Assembly (NCBI GenBank): GCA_041576815.1 | Contig: JBFGKE010000011.1 | Coordinates: 24,375 to 88,374 of the forward strand | Length of the DNA stretch: 64,000 bases | Source of the DNA: SG8-38 sp041576815 | Lineage (GTDB): Bacteria > Myxococcota_A > Polyangia > Polyangiales > Houyiibacteriaceae | Reading direction: 5' to 3' | Shown here: positions 38,205 through 46,318 of the stretch, in pieces | Layout of the letters: each line of letters begins with the position of its first letter | Position numbering within the stretch: the first letter of the stretch is position 1 | Translations under genes and position numbers: made by a program | The notes under the pieces: model-generated | Told to the model about the DNA's origin: nothing | The model's database searches: none | What the model saw: only the letters and a program-made list of their open reading frames with translations

Positions 38205-38234
38205 GTCGCGGAAAGACCTGCTACGCTCCGGTCC

Positions 38235-38885
38235 ATGTTCGTCGGGCATTACGGACCGAGCTTTGCGCTTCGCCGTTCAGGTGGCGTACCGCTTTGGGTG
38301 TTGTTTCTCGCGGTGCAGTTCGTCGACGTGCTTTGGTCGTTCTTGGTCATGGCCGGCGTCGAGAAGGTGCGAATCGTGGAAGGGTTCACGGCGGCGAGCC
38401 CGCTCGACTTGTACTACATGCCTTATACGCACAGCCTCACCGCGTCGATCGCGTGGGCGGTGATCCTCGGCTTGCTCGGCGGCTTCATTTGGACGCGCCG
38501 GGGCGGCGTCGCGATCGGTGTGTGCGTGCTCTCGCACTGGGTTCTCGATCTTCCCGTGCACGTGCGCGACCTTCCGCTCTATGGAGACGAGCTCAAGGTC
38601 GGGTTCGGTCTTTGGAACGACCTGCCGCTTTCGTTCGCGCTCGAGGCCGGTGTTCTCTTGGCTGGCATCGCGATCTACGCGCGGTACGCGCGAGGGAAGC
38701 TCGCGATTTGGGTCTTCGGCATCGTCATGCTGGCCGTTCAGTACAGCAACTTGTACTTGCCGCTGCCCGAGTCGCCCAATCAGTTCGCCATGATGGCGCT
38801 CACATCGTACGTGGTGCTCGCGGCGGCAGCCTGGTTTGTCGAAAACAAGTGGGGGCAGCAGGCGCGTGCCGGCACGCTTGGATGA
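38235..38885 (+). CDS. Multi-pass membrane protein of unknown function
   Basis: A 216-residue protein with about six predicted membrane helices. Conserved-looking polar residues are HYGPSFALRR at the start, YMPYTHSLTASIAW and SHWVLDLPVHVRDLP. This His/Asp pattern recalls YdjM-type membrane-bound metal-dependent hydrolases, but the match is from memory and not strong. It follows the WS/DGAT gene by 30 bases and may be co-transcribed. Confidence 0.7.
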   Translation: MFVGHYGPSFALRRSGGVPLWVLFLAVQFVDVLWSFLVMAGVEKVRIVEGFTAASPLDLYYMPYTHSLTASIAWAVILGLLGGFIWTRRGGVAIGVCVLSHWVLDLPVHVRDLPLYGDELKVGFGLWNDLPLSFALEAGVLLAGIAIYARYARGKLAIWVFGIVMLAVQYSNLYLPLPESPNQFAMMALTSYVVLAAAAWFVENKWGQQARAGTLG

Positions 38886-38898
38886 AACGAGGCCGGCA

Positions 38899-39309
38899 AT
38901 GCGAACGACCAATGAGTTCGTGGACGCGTTTGCGGAGTTTTGGAGCGCGCCGTCGGTCGATGGGCTGGACGCGCTCTTGAGTGAGGAGATCGTGCTGCGG
39001 CAGCCGCTTGGGCCGACGACGCGCGGTCTTCGAGCAGGCAAGCGCGGGTTTTCGAAGATCTTCGCGTTCATTCCGGACCTTCACGCGATCGTCGACCGGT
39101 GGTCGCCCACGGACGATGGCGTTTTGATCGAGTTTCGGCTCGTCGGCACCGTGGGCGGGCGCTCTATCGAGTGGCCCGTCGTCGATCGTTTCACCTTGAA
39201 GGACGGCATGGCACTCGAGCGCGTAAGCTACTTCGACCCCACCCCCTTGCTTCGGGCCATTGTCACCCGGCCGACGAGCTGGTGGCGGTTCCTGCGTGCG
39301 CAGCTTTAG
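38899..39309 (+). CDS. SnoaL-like / NTF2-fold protein
   Basis: A 136-residue protein with the NTF2-like cone pattern. FVDAFAEFWSAPSVDGLDALL opens, FSKIFAFIPDLHAIVDRW and ERVSYFDPTPL close the fold. Such proteins are hydratases, isomerases or binding domains, and the ligand is unknown. It starts 13 bases after the membrane protein gene. I chose the ATG at 38899, following CGAGGCC. A longer frame upstream would overlap that gene. Confidence 0.78.
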   Translation: MRTTNEFVDAFAEFWSAPSVDGLDALLSEEIVLRQPLGPTTRGLRAGKRGFSKIFAFIPDLHAIVDRWSPTDDGVLIEFRLVGTVGGRSIEWPVVDRFTLKDGMALERVSYFDPTPLLRAIVTRPTSWWRFLRAQL

Positions 39310-39341
39310 GGAAAATCGGGCAAAACAGGGGCTCCCCGCCG

Positions 39342-39383
39342 GCGTGTAATCTCTCTGGAAGCCCGCGTGTAGACTCTGTGGGA
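39342..39383 (+). promoter_or_regulatory. Near-direct repeat with GCGTGTA elements upstream of the zf-HC2/bactofilin gene
   Basis: GCGTGTAATCTCTCTGGA and GCGTGTAGACTCTGTGGGA lie 23 bases apart, about 90-130 bases before the ATG. The spacing of roughly two helical turns suits a regulator binding to one DNA face or two overlapping ECF-type promoters. I cannot tell which. Confidence 0.35.
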
Positions 39384-39473
39384 CCCGGGCGCAGGCCTCA
39401 TGGGCGGAGCGGACATCCATCGCGCCAAGCGTGCACTTCGGAGCAACATCGCAAGTTTGAAAGAGGAAACGTC

Positions 39474-41012
39474 ATGAGTTGCCCCAACGAGCTCACGCTG
39501 TCGATCTACGCGGACGGTGAGCTACCCGCGAACGAGGCGCGTCTCATCGCCGCCCACATGGAAACGTGCGCGGCGTGCCAAGCGCGATTTGCGTCGCTCG
39601 CGCAAGAGAACGTGGTATTGCGCGAGGCCCTCGGTGCACTCGATTGGCTGTGGCAGGCGACCCCGACCCTGCCGGCGGGCTTTCGTTGGGTCGGTAATTT
39701 GGGTGGGCTCGGTGGAGCCTATTCGCTTTCACGTGGTCTCGTGGAGCTCACGGTAGGAGGTCAGGACATGTTGGTTTCGTCGTTTGGTCTTGGTGCAACG
39801 CTGTTTCTCGTGCTGGGGGCGCTCGGCTTCGTGGCGCTTCGTCGTCCGCTCGTCGGCGCAAGCGCAGCGATCGCATTTGCAGTGCTTGCAGGTCTGTCCG
39901 CACCGGCACCCGCCCACGCGGCGGAGTTCCGCTATGAAGAAGAAGGCACCGTGAAGGTCGACGCGGGCGAGACCATCGACGATACGGTCTTCCTCGCCGG
40001 TAAGACCGCGATCGTCGCAGGCACGGTCGACGGAGACGTGTTTGCCGGCGCAGAGCGAGTCGAAGTGACGGGCACCATTCGCGGCAACCTCTTCAGCGCC
40101 GGGGAGACCGTCACCATTGCGGGCGACGTCTCCGGCAACGTGCACGCCGCCGGCAAGAACGTCGACGTGGGCGCCAAGGTCGGCGGCTCTGGATTCTTAG
40201 CCGGCCAGAATGTCCTGCTGAACGAAAGCGGCCAGCTTGCGCGCGGCGGCTTTTTCGCGGGCCAGTCGGTGCGCAGCAAGGGTCGAGTCGACCGCAGTCT
40301 CTACTTTGCCGCGGAGAAGATGGAGATCGGCGGCAGCGTCGAGCGGTCGGTGCGAGGCTACGGCGAGCAGGTCACGGTGAGCGCGAACGGGTCGATCGGC
40401 GGTGACCTCCACGTGACCGGCTCCTCCGAAGACGCGCTCGAGATTGACGAGGGCGCCACCATCAAAGGCGAGACTGTCGTCGACATCGAAGAAAAGAAGG
40501 AGCGACGGGCGTTTCTCTACCCCCGGTTTTACTTCGGGGTGCTGGCGAAGGCGCTCGCGCTGCTGCTGATCGGCCTCTTGCTCGTCACGCTCTTCCCGTC
40601 GCTCCGTCCATCGTCGCCCGAATCGAGCCGCGAGGTGTTGCGCGACATGGGGATCGGCTTCGTCGTCCTGTTGGCGACCCCCGTGGCGATGCTGTTCATC
40701 GCAATCACGGTGATCGGCATTCCGATCTCGATGGTGCTCGGTGCAGCGTATGGCCTGCTCTTCTTTTTGTCGACGCTCGTCGTGGCGTACTTCCTCGCGA
40801 AGCGCTTCGCCCCCGAGGGCGATCGCCGCCTCATCCTCGGGACAGCCGTGACGCTGCTCGTGATCCTCTTCATCGTGGAGATCCCCTTCATCGGCGGCGG
40901 CCTCAACTTCCTGGTGCACATCTTCGGTATGGGCTGCCTCGTGCTGCACCTTTGGAATCTCTACCAGTCTAGGCGAAAACCGCCCGGCGCACCGGAACCC
41001 ACGCTTTCGTGA
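39474..41012 (+). CDS. Zinc-finger (anti-sigma-type) protein fused to bactofilin-like and membrane domains
   Basis: A 512-residue multi-domain protein. Residues 1-40 contain an anti-sigma zf-HC2-type site, with HMETCAACQ near residue 33. A membrane segment (LFLVLGALGFVALR) and a second hydrophobic segment come next. Residues about 145-330 are a run of right-handed beta-helix-type repeats rich in G/V/D (GTVDGDVFAGAERVEVTGTI), resembling bactofilin or polymer-forming proteins. At the end are four membrane helices. AAGAGGA precedes the ATG. No sigma factor gene is adjacent, so a role as anti-sigma factor is doubtful. The fold assignments are from pattern. Confidence 0.75.
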   Translation: MSCPNELTLSIYADGELPANEARLIAAHMETCAACQARFASLAQENVVLREALGALDWLWQATPTLPAGFRWVGNLGGLGGAYSLSRGLVELTVGGQDMLVSSFGLGATLFLVLGALGFVALRRPLVGASAAIAFAVLAGLSAPAPAHAAEFRYEEEGTVKVDAGETIDDTVFLAGKTAIVAGTVDGDVFAGAERVEVTGTIRGNLFSAGETVTIAGDVSGNVHAAGKNVDVGAKVGGSGFLAGQNVLLNESGQLARGGFFAGQSVRSKGRVDRSLYFAAEKMEIGGSVERSVRGYGEQVTVSANGSIGGDLHVTGSSEDALEIDEGATIKGETVVDIEEKKERRAFLYPRFYFGVLAKALALLLIGLLLVTLFPSLRPSSPESSREVLRDMGIGFVVLLATPVAMLFIAITVIGIPISMVLGAAYGLLFFLSTLVVAYFLAKRFAPEGDRRLILGTAVTLLVILFIVEIPFIGGGLNFLVHIFGMGCLVLHLWNLYQSRRKPPGAPEPTLS

Positions 41013-41057
41013 TGATGCAAACTGAGTTTTGCAGCCGAGTGTTGCTACTCTGACAGC

Positions 41058-41714
41058 GTGGGGGCGGGATCGCATCGGGCTCGGATGGGAATCGTGCTGG
41101 GCGGGCTCGTGTTGGCGTCGGGGCTCGTGCTCCTCGTGAGCATGCGCCTCGATCGCCGCGTTGCGACCGAGGCGGATCTCAATCCTCGCGCGTCGGTCCA
41201 CCAGGAAGGGCCCGAGGGAGAATGCTCTCCGCCGCCCCCATACCTCCATCATGTTCCATTGGTCGGCTTCATCTATGATTGCGAGACGCAGGCCGAAAGC
41301 ATGAAATACGAGCGCGTCGGATACTTCGACTACAACTTCTTTCAAAACTGCACGAGCACCGGCAGCTGCAGCCTGTTTTTGCATTGGGCACCGTCGGGTT
41401 ACGACCTCGAATCGATCGCTCGAAGGGATGCAAGCCTACCGGACGAGCCGCCCGGCGATGGCTGCGTCGGGTTCTGCTTCAACGCGATCGTCGAATCGGT
41501 CGACGAGGACGAACCGCACATCGCAAGGGTGTCGATCATCAGCGAGACCCGCAACGAGAGGACGCCGGCGATCGTCGAGCGAAGTCGCATCCAAGGCGAA
41601 GCCCGAGGGGCTCAGCGGGACGGCTTGCCGGTGCGCTTCGCCTGCTTCGACCGGCTCGACGGGGAAAACCCACCGCGCTTCGAGAGCTGCGTGCAGATGC
41701 TTGCGGAACGGTAA
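41058..41714 (+). CDS. Membrane-anchored protein of unknown function
   Basis: A 218-residue protein with one N-terminal membrane helix (MGIVLGGLVLASGLVLLVS) and a Cys-rich extracytoplasmic part, with Cys in ECSPPPPYLHH, FIYDCET, NCTSTGSCSLF and GDGCVGFCF. Disulfides are likely. No family is recognised. The start is GTG at 41058, or ATG at 41085 directly before the helix. Confidence 0.65.
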   Translation: MGAGSHRARMGIVLGGLVLASGLVLLVSMRLDRRVATEADLNPRASVHQEGPEGECSPPPPYLHHVPLVGFIYDCETQAESMKYERVGYFDYNFFQNCTSTGSCSLFLHWAPSGYDLESIARRDASLPDEPPGDGCVGFCFNAIVESVDEDEPHIARVSIISETRNERTPAIVERSRIQGEARGAQRDGLPVRFACFDRLDGENPPRFESCVQMLAER

Positions 41715-41774
41715 GCAAGGCGTGACTCCGCGGAACTTGTGCCAATTGCGCGGACGTGACACGAGACTGAAGTC

Positions 41775-42662
41775 ATGAAGCAACGCGAGGTAAAGATCCA
41801 CGGAAGGCGCCTGACGTATCGGCTTGCCGGCAGAGGCCCTCTCGTGTTGTTGATCCATGGGATGGCCGGCAGCGCGACGACCTGGAAGCAGGTGATGCCG
41901 GCGTTGAGCGAGCGCTTCACGGTGCTGGCGCCGGACCTGCTCGGCCACGGTGAATCGGACAAGGCCAAAGGCGACTACTCGCTCGGCGCCATGGCGTCGA
42001 CGCTCCGCGACTTGATCGTAGCGCTTGGATACAAACGCGCGACTGTGGTTGGGCAGTCCTACGGAGGCGGCATCGCGATGCAGTTCGCCTATCAGTATCC
42101 GGAACGCTGTGAGCGATTGGTGCTCGTCAATGCGGGTGGGCTAGGATCGGAGGTCAATCCGCTGCTCAGAGTGCTCACGCTCCCTGGCTCGGAGGCCGTT
42201 CTTCTCGTGGCATGCGCGCCCCCGGTGCGGCGCATCGTAGAAGGGATCGGTCGATTTGCTCTACGGCACAGGCTCGAGAATGCGACGGTGATTCCGGAGC
42301 TCTGGCGCAGCTACACCTCCCTCGGGAACGACGAGGCCCGCCGTGCGTTTCTACGCACCCTCCGAGCCGTCATCGACCCGAGCGGCCAATCGGTGAGCGC
42401 AACCGACAAGCTCCACCTGGCCGCGGGGATACCGACCCTCATCATCTGGGGCGAGGAGGACCGAGTCATCCCGGTCGAGCACGCCCATGCGGCCCACGCG
42501 GCCGTCCCTGGGAGCTGGCTCGAGATCATCGAAGGCGTCGGCCACTACCCGCACGTCGAGGCCCCCGATCGTTTCGTCGAAGCGCTCACCGAATTCATCG
42601 AATCCACCCGGCCCGCCCGCATCAGGGTGACTCGCAAGAGAATCATTCGGTCTCCCTCCTAA
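41775..42662 (+). CDS. Alpha/beta-fold hydrolase
   Basis: A 295-residue soluble hydrolase. The oxyanion HGMAGSATTW, the nucleophile elbow VVGQSYGGGIAMQF, a catalytic Asp in WGEEDRVIP and His in IEGVGHYPHVEAP are all present. This set is typical of carboxylesterase or C-C hydrolase type enzymes. The substrate cannot be inferred. It converges on another hydrolase gene, with 34 bases between stops. Confidence 0.85.
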   Translation: MKQREVKIHGRRLTYRLAGRGPLVLLIHGMAGSATTWKQVMPALSERFTVLAPDLLGHGESDKAKGDYSLGAMASTLRDLIVALGYKRATVVGQSYGGGIAMQFAYQYPERCERLVLVNAGGLGSEVNPLLRVLTLPGSEAVLLVACAPPVRRIVEGIGRFALRHRLENATVIPELWRSYTSLGNDEARRAFLRTLRAVIDPSGQSVSATDKLHLAAGIPTLIIWGEEDRVIPVEHAHAAHAAVPGSWLEIIEGVGHYPHVEAPDRFVEALTEFIESTRPARIRVTRKRIIRSPS

Positions 42663-42696
42663 GTCGAGTCGTAGGCTCGGTGAGCCTGCGGTGGCG

Positions 42697-43524
42697 CTAG
42701 TCGTTCAGGAAGCTCGCGATCAGCTCGCCCACCTCCTCCGGTTTGTCTTCTTGCAGAAAGTGGCCGCAACCGGGGAGCGAGGTCACCTCCGTCCCCGGCA
42801 CGTCGCGCGCGAGGCGCTGCATGGTTTTGGCGATGTCGGGGAGGATGCGATCGTTTTCGCCGTAGATCGCACGCATCGGGACGTCGAGGGTCGGGAGCTT
42901 CTCGGCGATTTCGGCGAGGCCACGGATGCTGAGACCGGAGCCAGCTTGGATGAGGGCTTTGCGCGCCGATTCGTCTTTGAACGGCTCGGTGTACGGAGTG
43001 AGCACTTGGCGGTTGAGCCGCTCTTTGTGCACGACGCCAAACTTCATCGATGCGACGAGACCGTTCGGGCTCACCAGGTAGTCGCGTACGCCCGGTGTCT
43101 TCAACGCGAGGAGGAACAGCTTCACCGCCCACGACGTCTGCGGATACACGAGCGTGTTCAAGACGACGATCCGGTTCACGCGGCTTGGGTGCCGCACGGC
43201 CCAATGCAAACCCACCGGGCCGCCGAGGTCATGCACGAGGAGCTGGGTGCTCGGGATGCCAAGCGCGTCGACGAACCCTTCCAGCACCTCGTCGAAGAAA
43301 CGAAAGTTGTACTTCGCGTCCAGCGGCTTGTCGGAGAGCCCGTAGCCCGGCAGGTCGATGGCGATCGCGCGATGCGTCTTGGCAATCTCCGGCATCACGT
43401 TGCGCCACAGATGCGACGACGTCGGGAAGCCGTGAATGAGGAGCACCGGATCGCCCGTGCCGGCTTCGAGGTAGTGGATGCGGAGGTCGCGGACCTGCGT
43501 GTAGCGGGAGGTTGGCGTCGTCAT
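42697..43524 (-). CDS. Alpha/beta-fold hydrolase with Asp nucleophile (haloalkane dehalogenase/epoxide hydrolase-like)
   Basis: A 275-residue protein. LLIHGFPTSSHLWRNVMP is the oxyanion strand, and the elbow is LLVHDLGGPVGLHW, where the nucleophile is Asp instead of Ser. YGENDRILP and PGCGHFLQEDKPEEV give the acid and His. Asp nucleophiles mark haloalkane dehalogenases and epoxide hydrolases. The Trp that follows Asp in many dehalogenases is Leu here, so epoxide hydrolase or another reaction is open. Confidence 0.84.
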   Translation of the reverse strand: MTTPTSRYTQVRDLRIHYLEAGTGDPVLLIHGFPTSSHLWRNVMPEIAKTHRAIAIDLPGYGLSDKPLDAKYNFRFFDEVLEGFVDALGIPSTQLLVHDLGGPVGLHWAVRHPSRVNRIVVLNTLVYPQTSWAVKLFLLALKTPGVRDYLVSPNGLVASMKFGVVHKERLNRQVLTPYTEPFKDESARKALIQAGSGLSIRGLAEIAEKLPTLDVPMRAIYGENDRILPDIAKTMQRLARDVPGTEVTSLPGCGHFLQEDKPEEVGELIASFLND

Positions 43525-43625
43525 CCCTAATCAATACGCCTGGACGTTTCAATTGGCTATGCCGCACCGGCGCTTTCCGTGTCTTTCCAGCGGGTCTGGT
43601 GTAGGGAGAGAAGAGGGCTTAGCGA

Positions 43626-45089
43626 ATGCGCGGTCGAATCTCGATGCCAGTTGTTGCCGGCGTGCTGGCGGCGTCGCTTGGGGGGTGCGGTGGGGAGCCG
43701 GGGCTCGCGGCCTCGTTCGACTACGAGATGCCGGCCCGCTTCGTGGCGCCCGCGCTTCGTCCGACCGAGGATCAGTCGGAGTACGAAGTGTATGTCGAAG
43801 GCCCTCTTCACCCGCAGACGTGGCGCGTCCGTCTCGATGCGTGCCGTTCGACCGGCTCGCCGGCACGGTACATCTGGCGCATCGACGGGGACGAGGTGGC
43901 CGTGGAGACGGGCTGTGACTTCGACTACGGCTTTCCGGCCGAGGGACAGTACTCGGTGTCGCTCGTGGTCGAGGATGGGAGCGGCACGCAGATGGAGCAG
44001 ACCCAAGTCATCGAGGTGCGGGATCTCCTCATCTTTGGTCTTGGTGATTCGTATGGATCGGGGGAAGGCAGTCCCGACGTGGACGAGCGTGAGCCAGGTG
44101 GTGCGCAGTGGCAGAACCGGCGCTGTCACCGGTCGGCCCGCTCGGGGCAGGTGCGCGCGGCGCAGATGATCGAAGACGCGGACCCGCACACGTCGGTGAC
44201 CTTCGTGCACGTGGCGTGCTCGGGCGGCCGGATCTACCGCGGCTTGCTCGAGCCCTACGACGGAATCGATCCCGATGGCACTCCAGCCGCGCCCCAGATC
44301 GACCGCGTCGCCGAGCTTGCCGACGGCCGCGAAATCGACGCGCTCTTCGTGTCGATCGGCGGCAACGACATCAACTTCTCCACGGTGGTCGAGGCCTGCG
44401 TGTTCGGCACGGACTGTCACTTGGGCAGCCCGGCGGTCGATTCGCTCCTCGAGAGCACCGCTGCGTTGGCGTGTGATTTTCTGGGATCGTTCGAAGAGGA
44501 CTGCAGGGCGTACTTGGATCCAGAAACGATAGACTTAGACCTGCTCGACGGGCGCACGATCTTCGAGATCGGCTCCAAGGACGAGTACGTCGACGGCGTG
44601 GACGTGCGCCGCGACGGCCTCGACGACCTTCCGAACAACTACGATGCGCTCGGCCAGGCCATCATAGACACGCTTGAAATGAATCCGGCGCGGGTCTACT
44701 TGACCGAGATCCCCGACGTGACCCGCGACGAGTTCGGGGAGCTTTGTGCGTGGCCGACGGAGCTTGCCGGCTATCAGGAGACCCTGCGCGTTGCCGCGCA
44801 GCAGGTGCCCGGGGTGACGGAGGCGGAGATGGAATGGGCCAGCACCTTTGTCTTGACCGAGCTCCGCGCCGCGATGCGGGCTTCTGCGGAGAGAAACGGC
44901 TGGCAGTTCGTCGACAGCGTGGACGCACGCTTCGCCGGCCACGGCTACTGCTCCGACGCGCCATGGCTCATTCGCCTGCAGAACACGTTTTTGTTTCAGG
45001 GGGACGCGAATGGCGCGCTCCATCCGAACCCCGCGGGCTATGGCGCATACGCGGATGCGATGTTCGAGGCGTTCGTTTCGGCTCAGTAG
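43626..45089 (+). CDS. Secreted SGNH/GDSL hydrolase lipoprotein with PKD-like N-terminal domain
   Basis: A 487-residue lipoprotein (signal ends SLGGC). Residues about 50-135 look like an Ig/PKD-type beta domain (RYIWRIDGDEVAVETG, GQYSVSLVVEDGSG). The esterase domain has all four SGNH blocks: GLGDSYGSGEG, HVACSGGRIY, SIGGNDINFS and ALHPNPAGYGAYAD. SGNH enzymes deacylate esters on polysaccharide or lipid. It converges on the barrel-like gene, overlapping it by 7 bases. Confidence 0.88.
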   Translation: MRGRISMPVVAGVLAASLGGCGGEPGLAASFDYEMPARFVAPALRPTEDQSEYEVYVEGPLHPQTWRVRLDACRSTGSPARYIWRIDGDEVAVETGCDFDYGFPAEGQYSVSLVVEDGSGTQMEQTQVIEVRDLLIFGLGDSYGSGEGSPDVDEREPGGAQWQNRRCHRSARSGQVRAAQMIEDADPHTSVTFVHVACSGGRIYRGLLEPYDGIDPDGTPAAPQIDRVAELADGREIDALFVSIGGNDINFSTVVEACVFGTDCHLGSPAVDSLLESTAALACDFLGSFEEDCRAYLDPETIDLDLLDGRTIFEIGSKDEYVDGVDVRRDGLDDLPNNYDALGQAIIDTLEMNPARVYLTEIPDVTRDEFGELCAWPTELAGYQETLRVAAQQVPGVTEAEMEWASTFVLTELRAAMRASAERNGWQFVDSVDARFAGHGYCSDAPWLIRLQNTFLFQGDANGALHPNPAGYGAYADAMFEAFVSAQ

Positions 45090-45670
45090 TGAATGCCGAG
45101 ACCGAGGATGAAGTGGTTCGTCCACACGGTGGTCGCCACGCTTCGCCCGCGGAGCGTCCACGTAGGCTTGAAATAGGTGGCCCGATATTCGAGGACGACC
45201 GAGATCCAGCTCGATGCGATCAGCCGAATCCCGACGCGGGCATCGAGGCCGGGATCGACCGCGGTGTCGGTCTCGACGCGCGCGGTGCCGAGAGCCGCGA
45301 GACCTTCGGCGAGCTTTGCGCGCGAGAGGATGAGGGACGGACCGATGCTGAGATAGGGTTGGGCGCGGCCGTTTGGATGCTCCGGGCTTTTGATTAGGGG
45401 TGCGCGAAACATGACCAGCGCCGAGATGGGGATGGCACTGACTTCGTACGGGCTCTGAAGGCCCCACGATTGAATGAACACGGAGAAGTCGCCCGACACG
45501 CCAAGCCACGGAAACCGCCCGACGAACCACCCGACTCGAATTCCTCCGACCGGTGACTTCGTGCTCGAGCATTCCGCGCCGCAGAGCAGGCTCTCTTCTT
45601 GAATGACGCCGTCGAGCCTGACTGTGGAATCCGTGGTGACGGCCGCCCCGAGGTAGAGGTCGGAGAACAC
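45083..45670 (-). CDS. Outer-membrane beta-barrel-like protein with uncertain start
   Basis: The 195 residues from the GTG at 45670 have the alternating aromatic/polar pattern of a small outer-membrane barrel, ending in FILGLGIHY with a C-terminal aromatic residue. The same frame is open upstream to about 45895 and encodes what looks like a signal peptide, TALAAITVACLGLSALHATA, followed by an acidic Pro-rich linker. No ATG, GTG or TTG precedes that part; only CTG codons (for example at 45895) do. An ATG at 45882 is in another frame. Non-canonical start or a frame error is likely. Confidence 0.7.
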   Translation of the reverse strand: MFSDLYLGAAVTTDSTVRLDGVIQEESLLCGAECSSTKSPVGGIRVGWFVGRFPWLGVSGDFSVFIQSWGLQSPYEVSAIPISALVMFRAPLIKSPEHPNGRAQPYLSIGPSLILSRAKLAEGLAALGTARVETDTAVDPGLDARVGIRLIASSWISVVLEYRATYFKPTWTLRGRSVATTVWTNHFILGLGIHY

Positions 45671-45946
45671 CTCCCCGCGCCGCGTTCGGGTGCGGGGTGC
45701 TTCAGGGGCGGGTGCGGCTTCAGGGGGTGACGTGGGGTCGGTCGCCTCGACGGCGACATCCGGCTCGCTTTGCGCCGTTGCATGAAGGGCGCTGAGCCCG
45801 AGACAGGCTACGGTGATCGCCGCCAGAGCCGTCAGGCTTTGCGTGGTGCCGCTCTTCGTGTCGGAAAGGATGCGCCGAGCATACCTTGCGGGCAGGTTTC
45901 TGCTGAAAAAGTCGCGGCTCAGCGCCTGGTGCTAGACTCGGCTTCG

Positions 45947-46276
45947 GTGTCGGACGACGTTTTGCTTAGCGCGACCATGCACGCGACGCCTGCCAAGGCG
46001 CTTCACGCGGTCGAGGAAGCGTTCAACAAGGCGCACGTGTTCGTGACGGAGGCGCATCAGCTCGGCGGGCTTGCGCTGGTTGTGCACTGGGATATGGAAG
46101 GCGATCACCGGCAACTGTTGGTCGACGCGCTGCTCGAAGCCGACGTCGACCTTCATGAGAGCGTGTTCGAGGAGCTTCAAGGACTTTGGCGAGGGCCACT
46201 CACCGGCTCGCTTCACATCACGCTCGAGCACGAGGGCAGAGATAGCAAAGTGCCGGTGCCGTCGGTGCCGGGGTGA
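45947..46276 (+). CDS. Small protein of unknown function (109 aa)
   Basis: A short acidic protein, largely helical, with VEEAFNKAHVFVTEAHQLGGL and LLVDALLEADVDLHESVFE. I see no domain. The frame starts with GTG at 45947; an ATG 30 bases in is an alternative, and a longer frame reading from 45770 overlaps the divergent gene's signal region. It lies convergent with the dehydrogenase gene, 42 bases apart. Coding is moderately likely from codon use. Confidence 0.55.
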   Translation: MSDDVLLSATMHATPAKALHAVEEAFNKAHVFVTEAHQLGGLALVVHWDMEGDHRQLLVDALLEADVDLHESVFEELQGLWRGPLTGSLHITLEHEGRDSKVPVPSVPG

Positions 46277-46318
46277 GCTCCGGGGCTCGCGCGCCCAGGC
46301 CGAGGTTGCGTCAGGCGC

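Noticed and set aside
36327..38249. 640-residue minus-strand frame opposite WS/DGAT
   Set aside because: The WS/DGAT motif HHCMADG and the full fold are on the plus strand, and the opposite frame also crosses the lipoprotein gene in a different phase.
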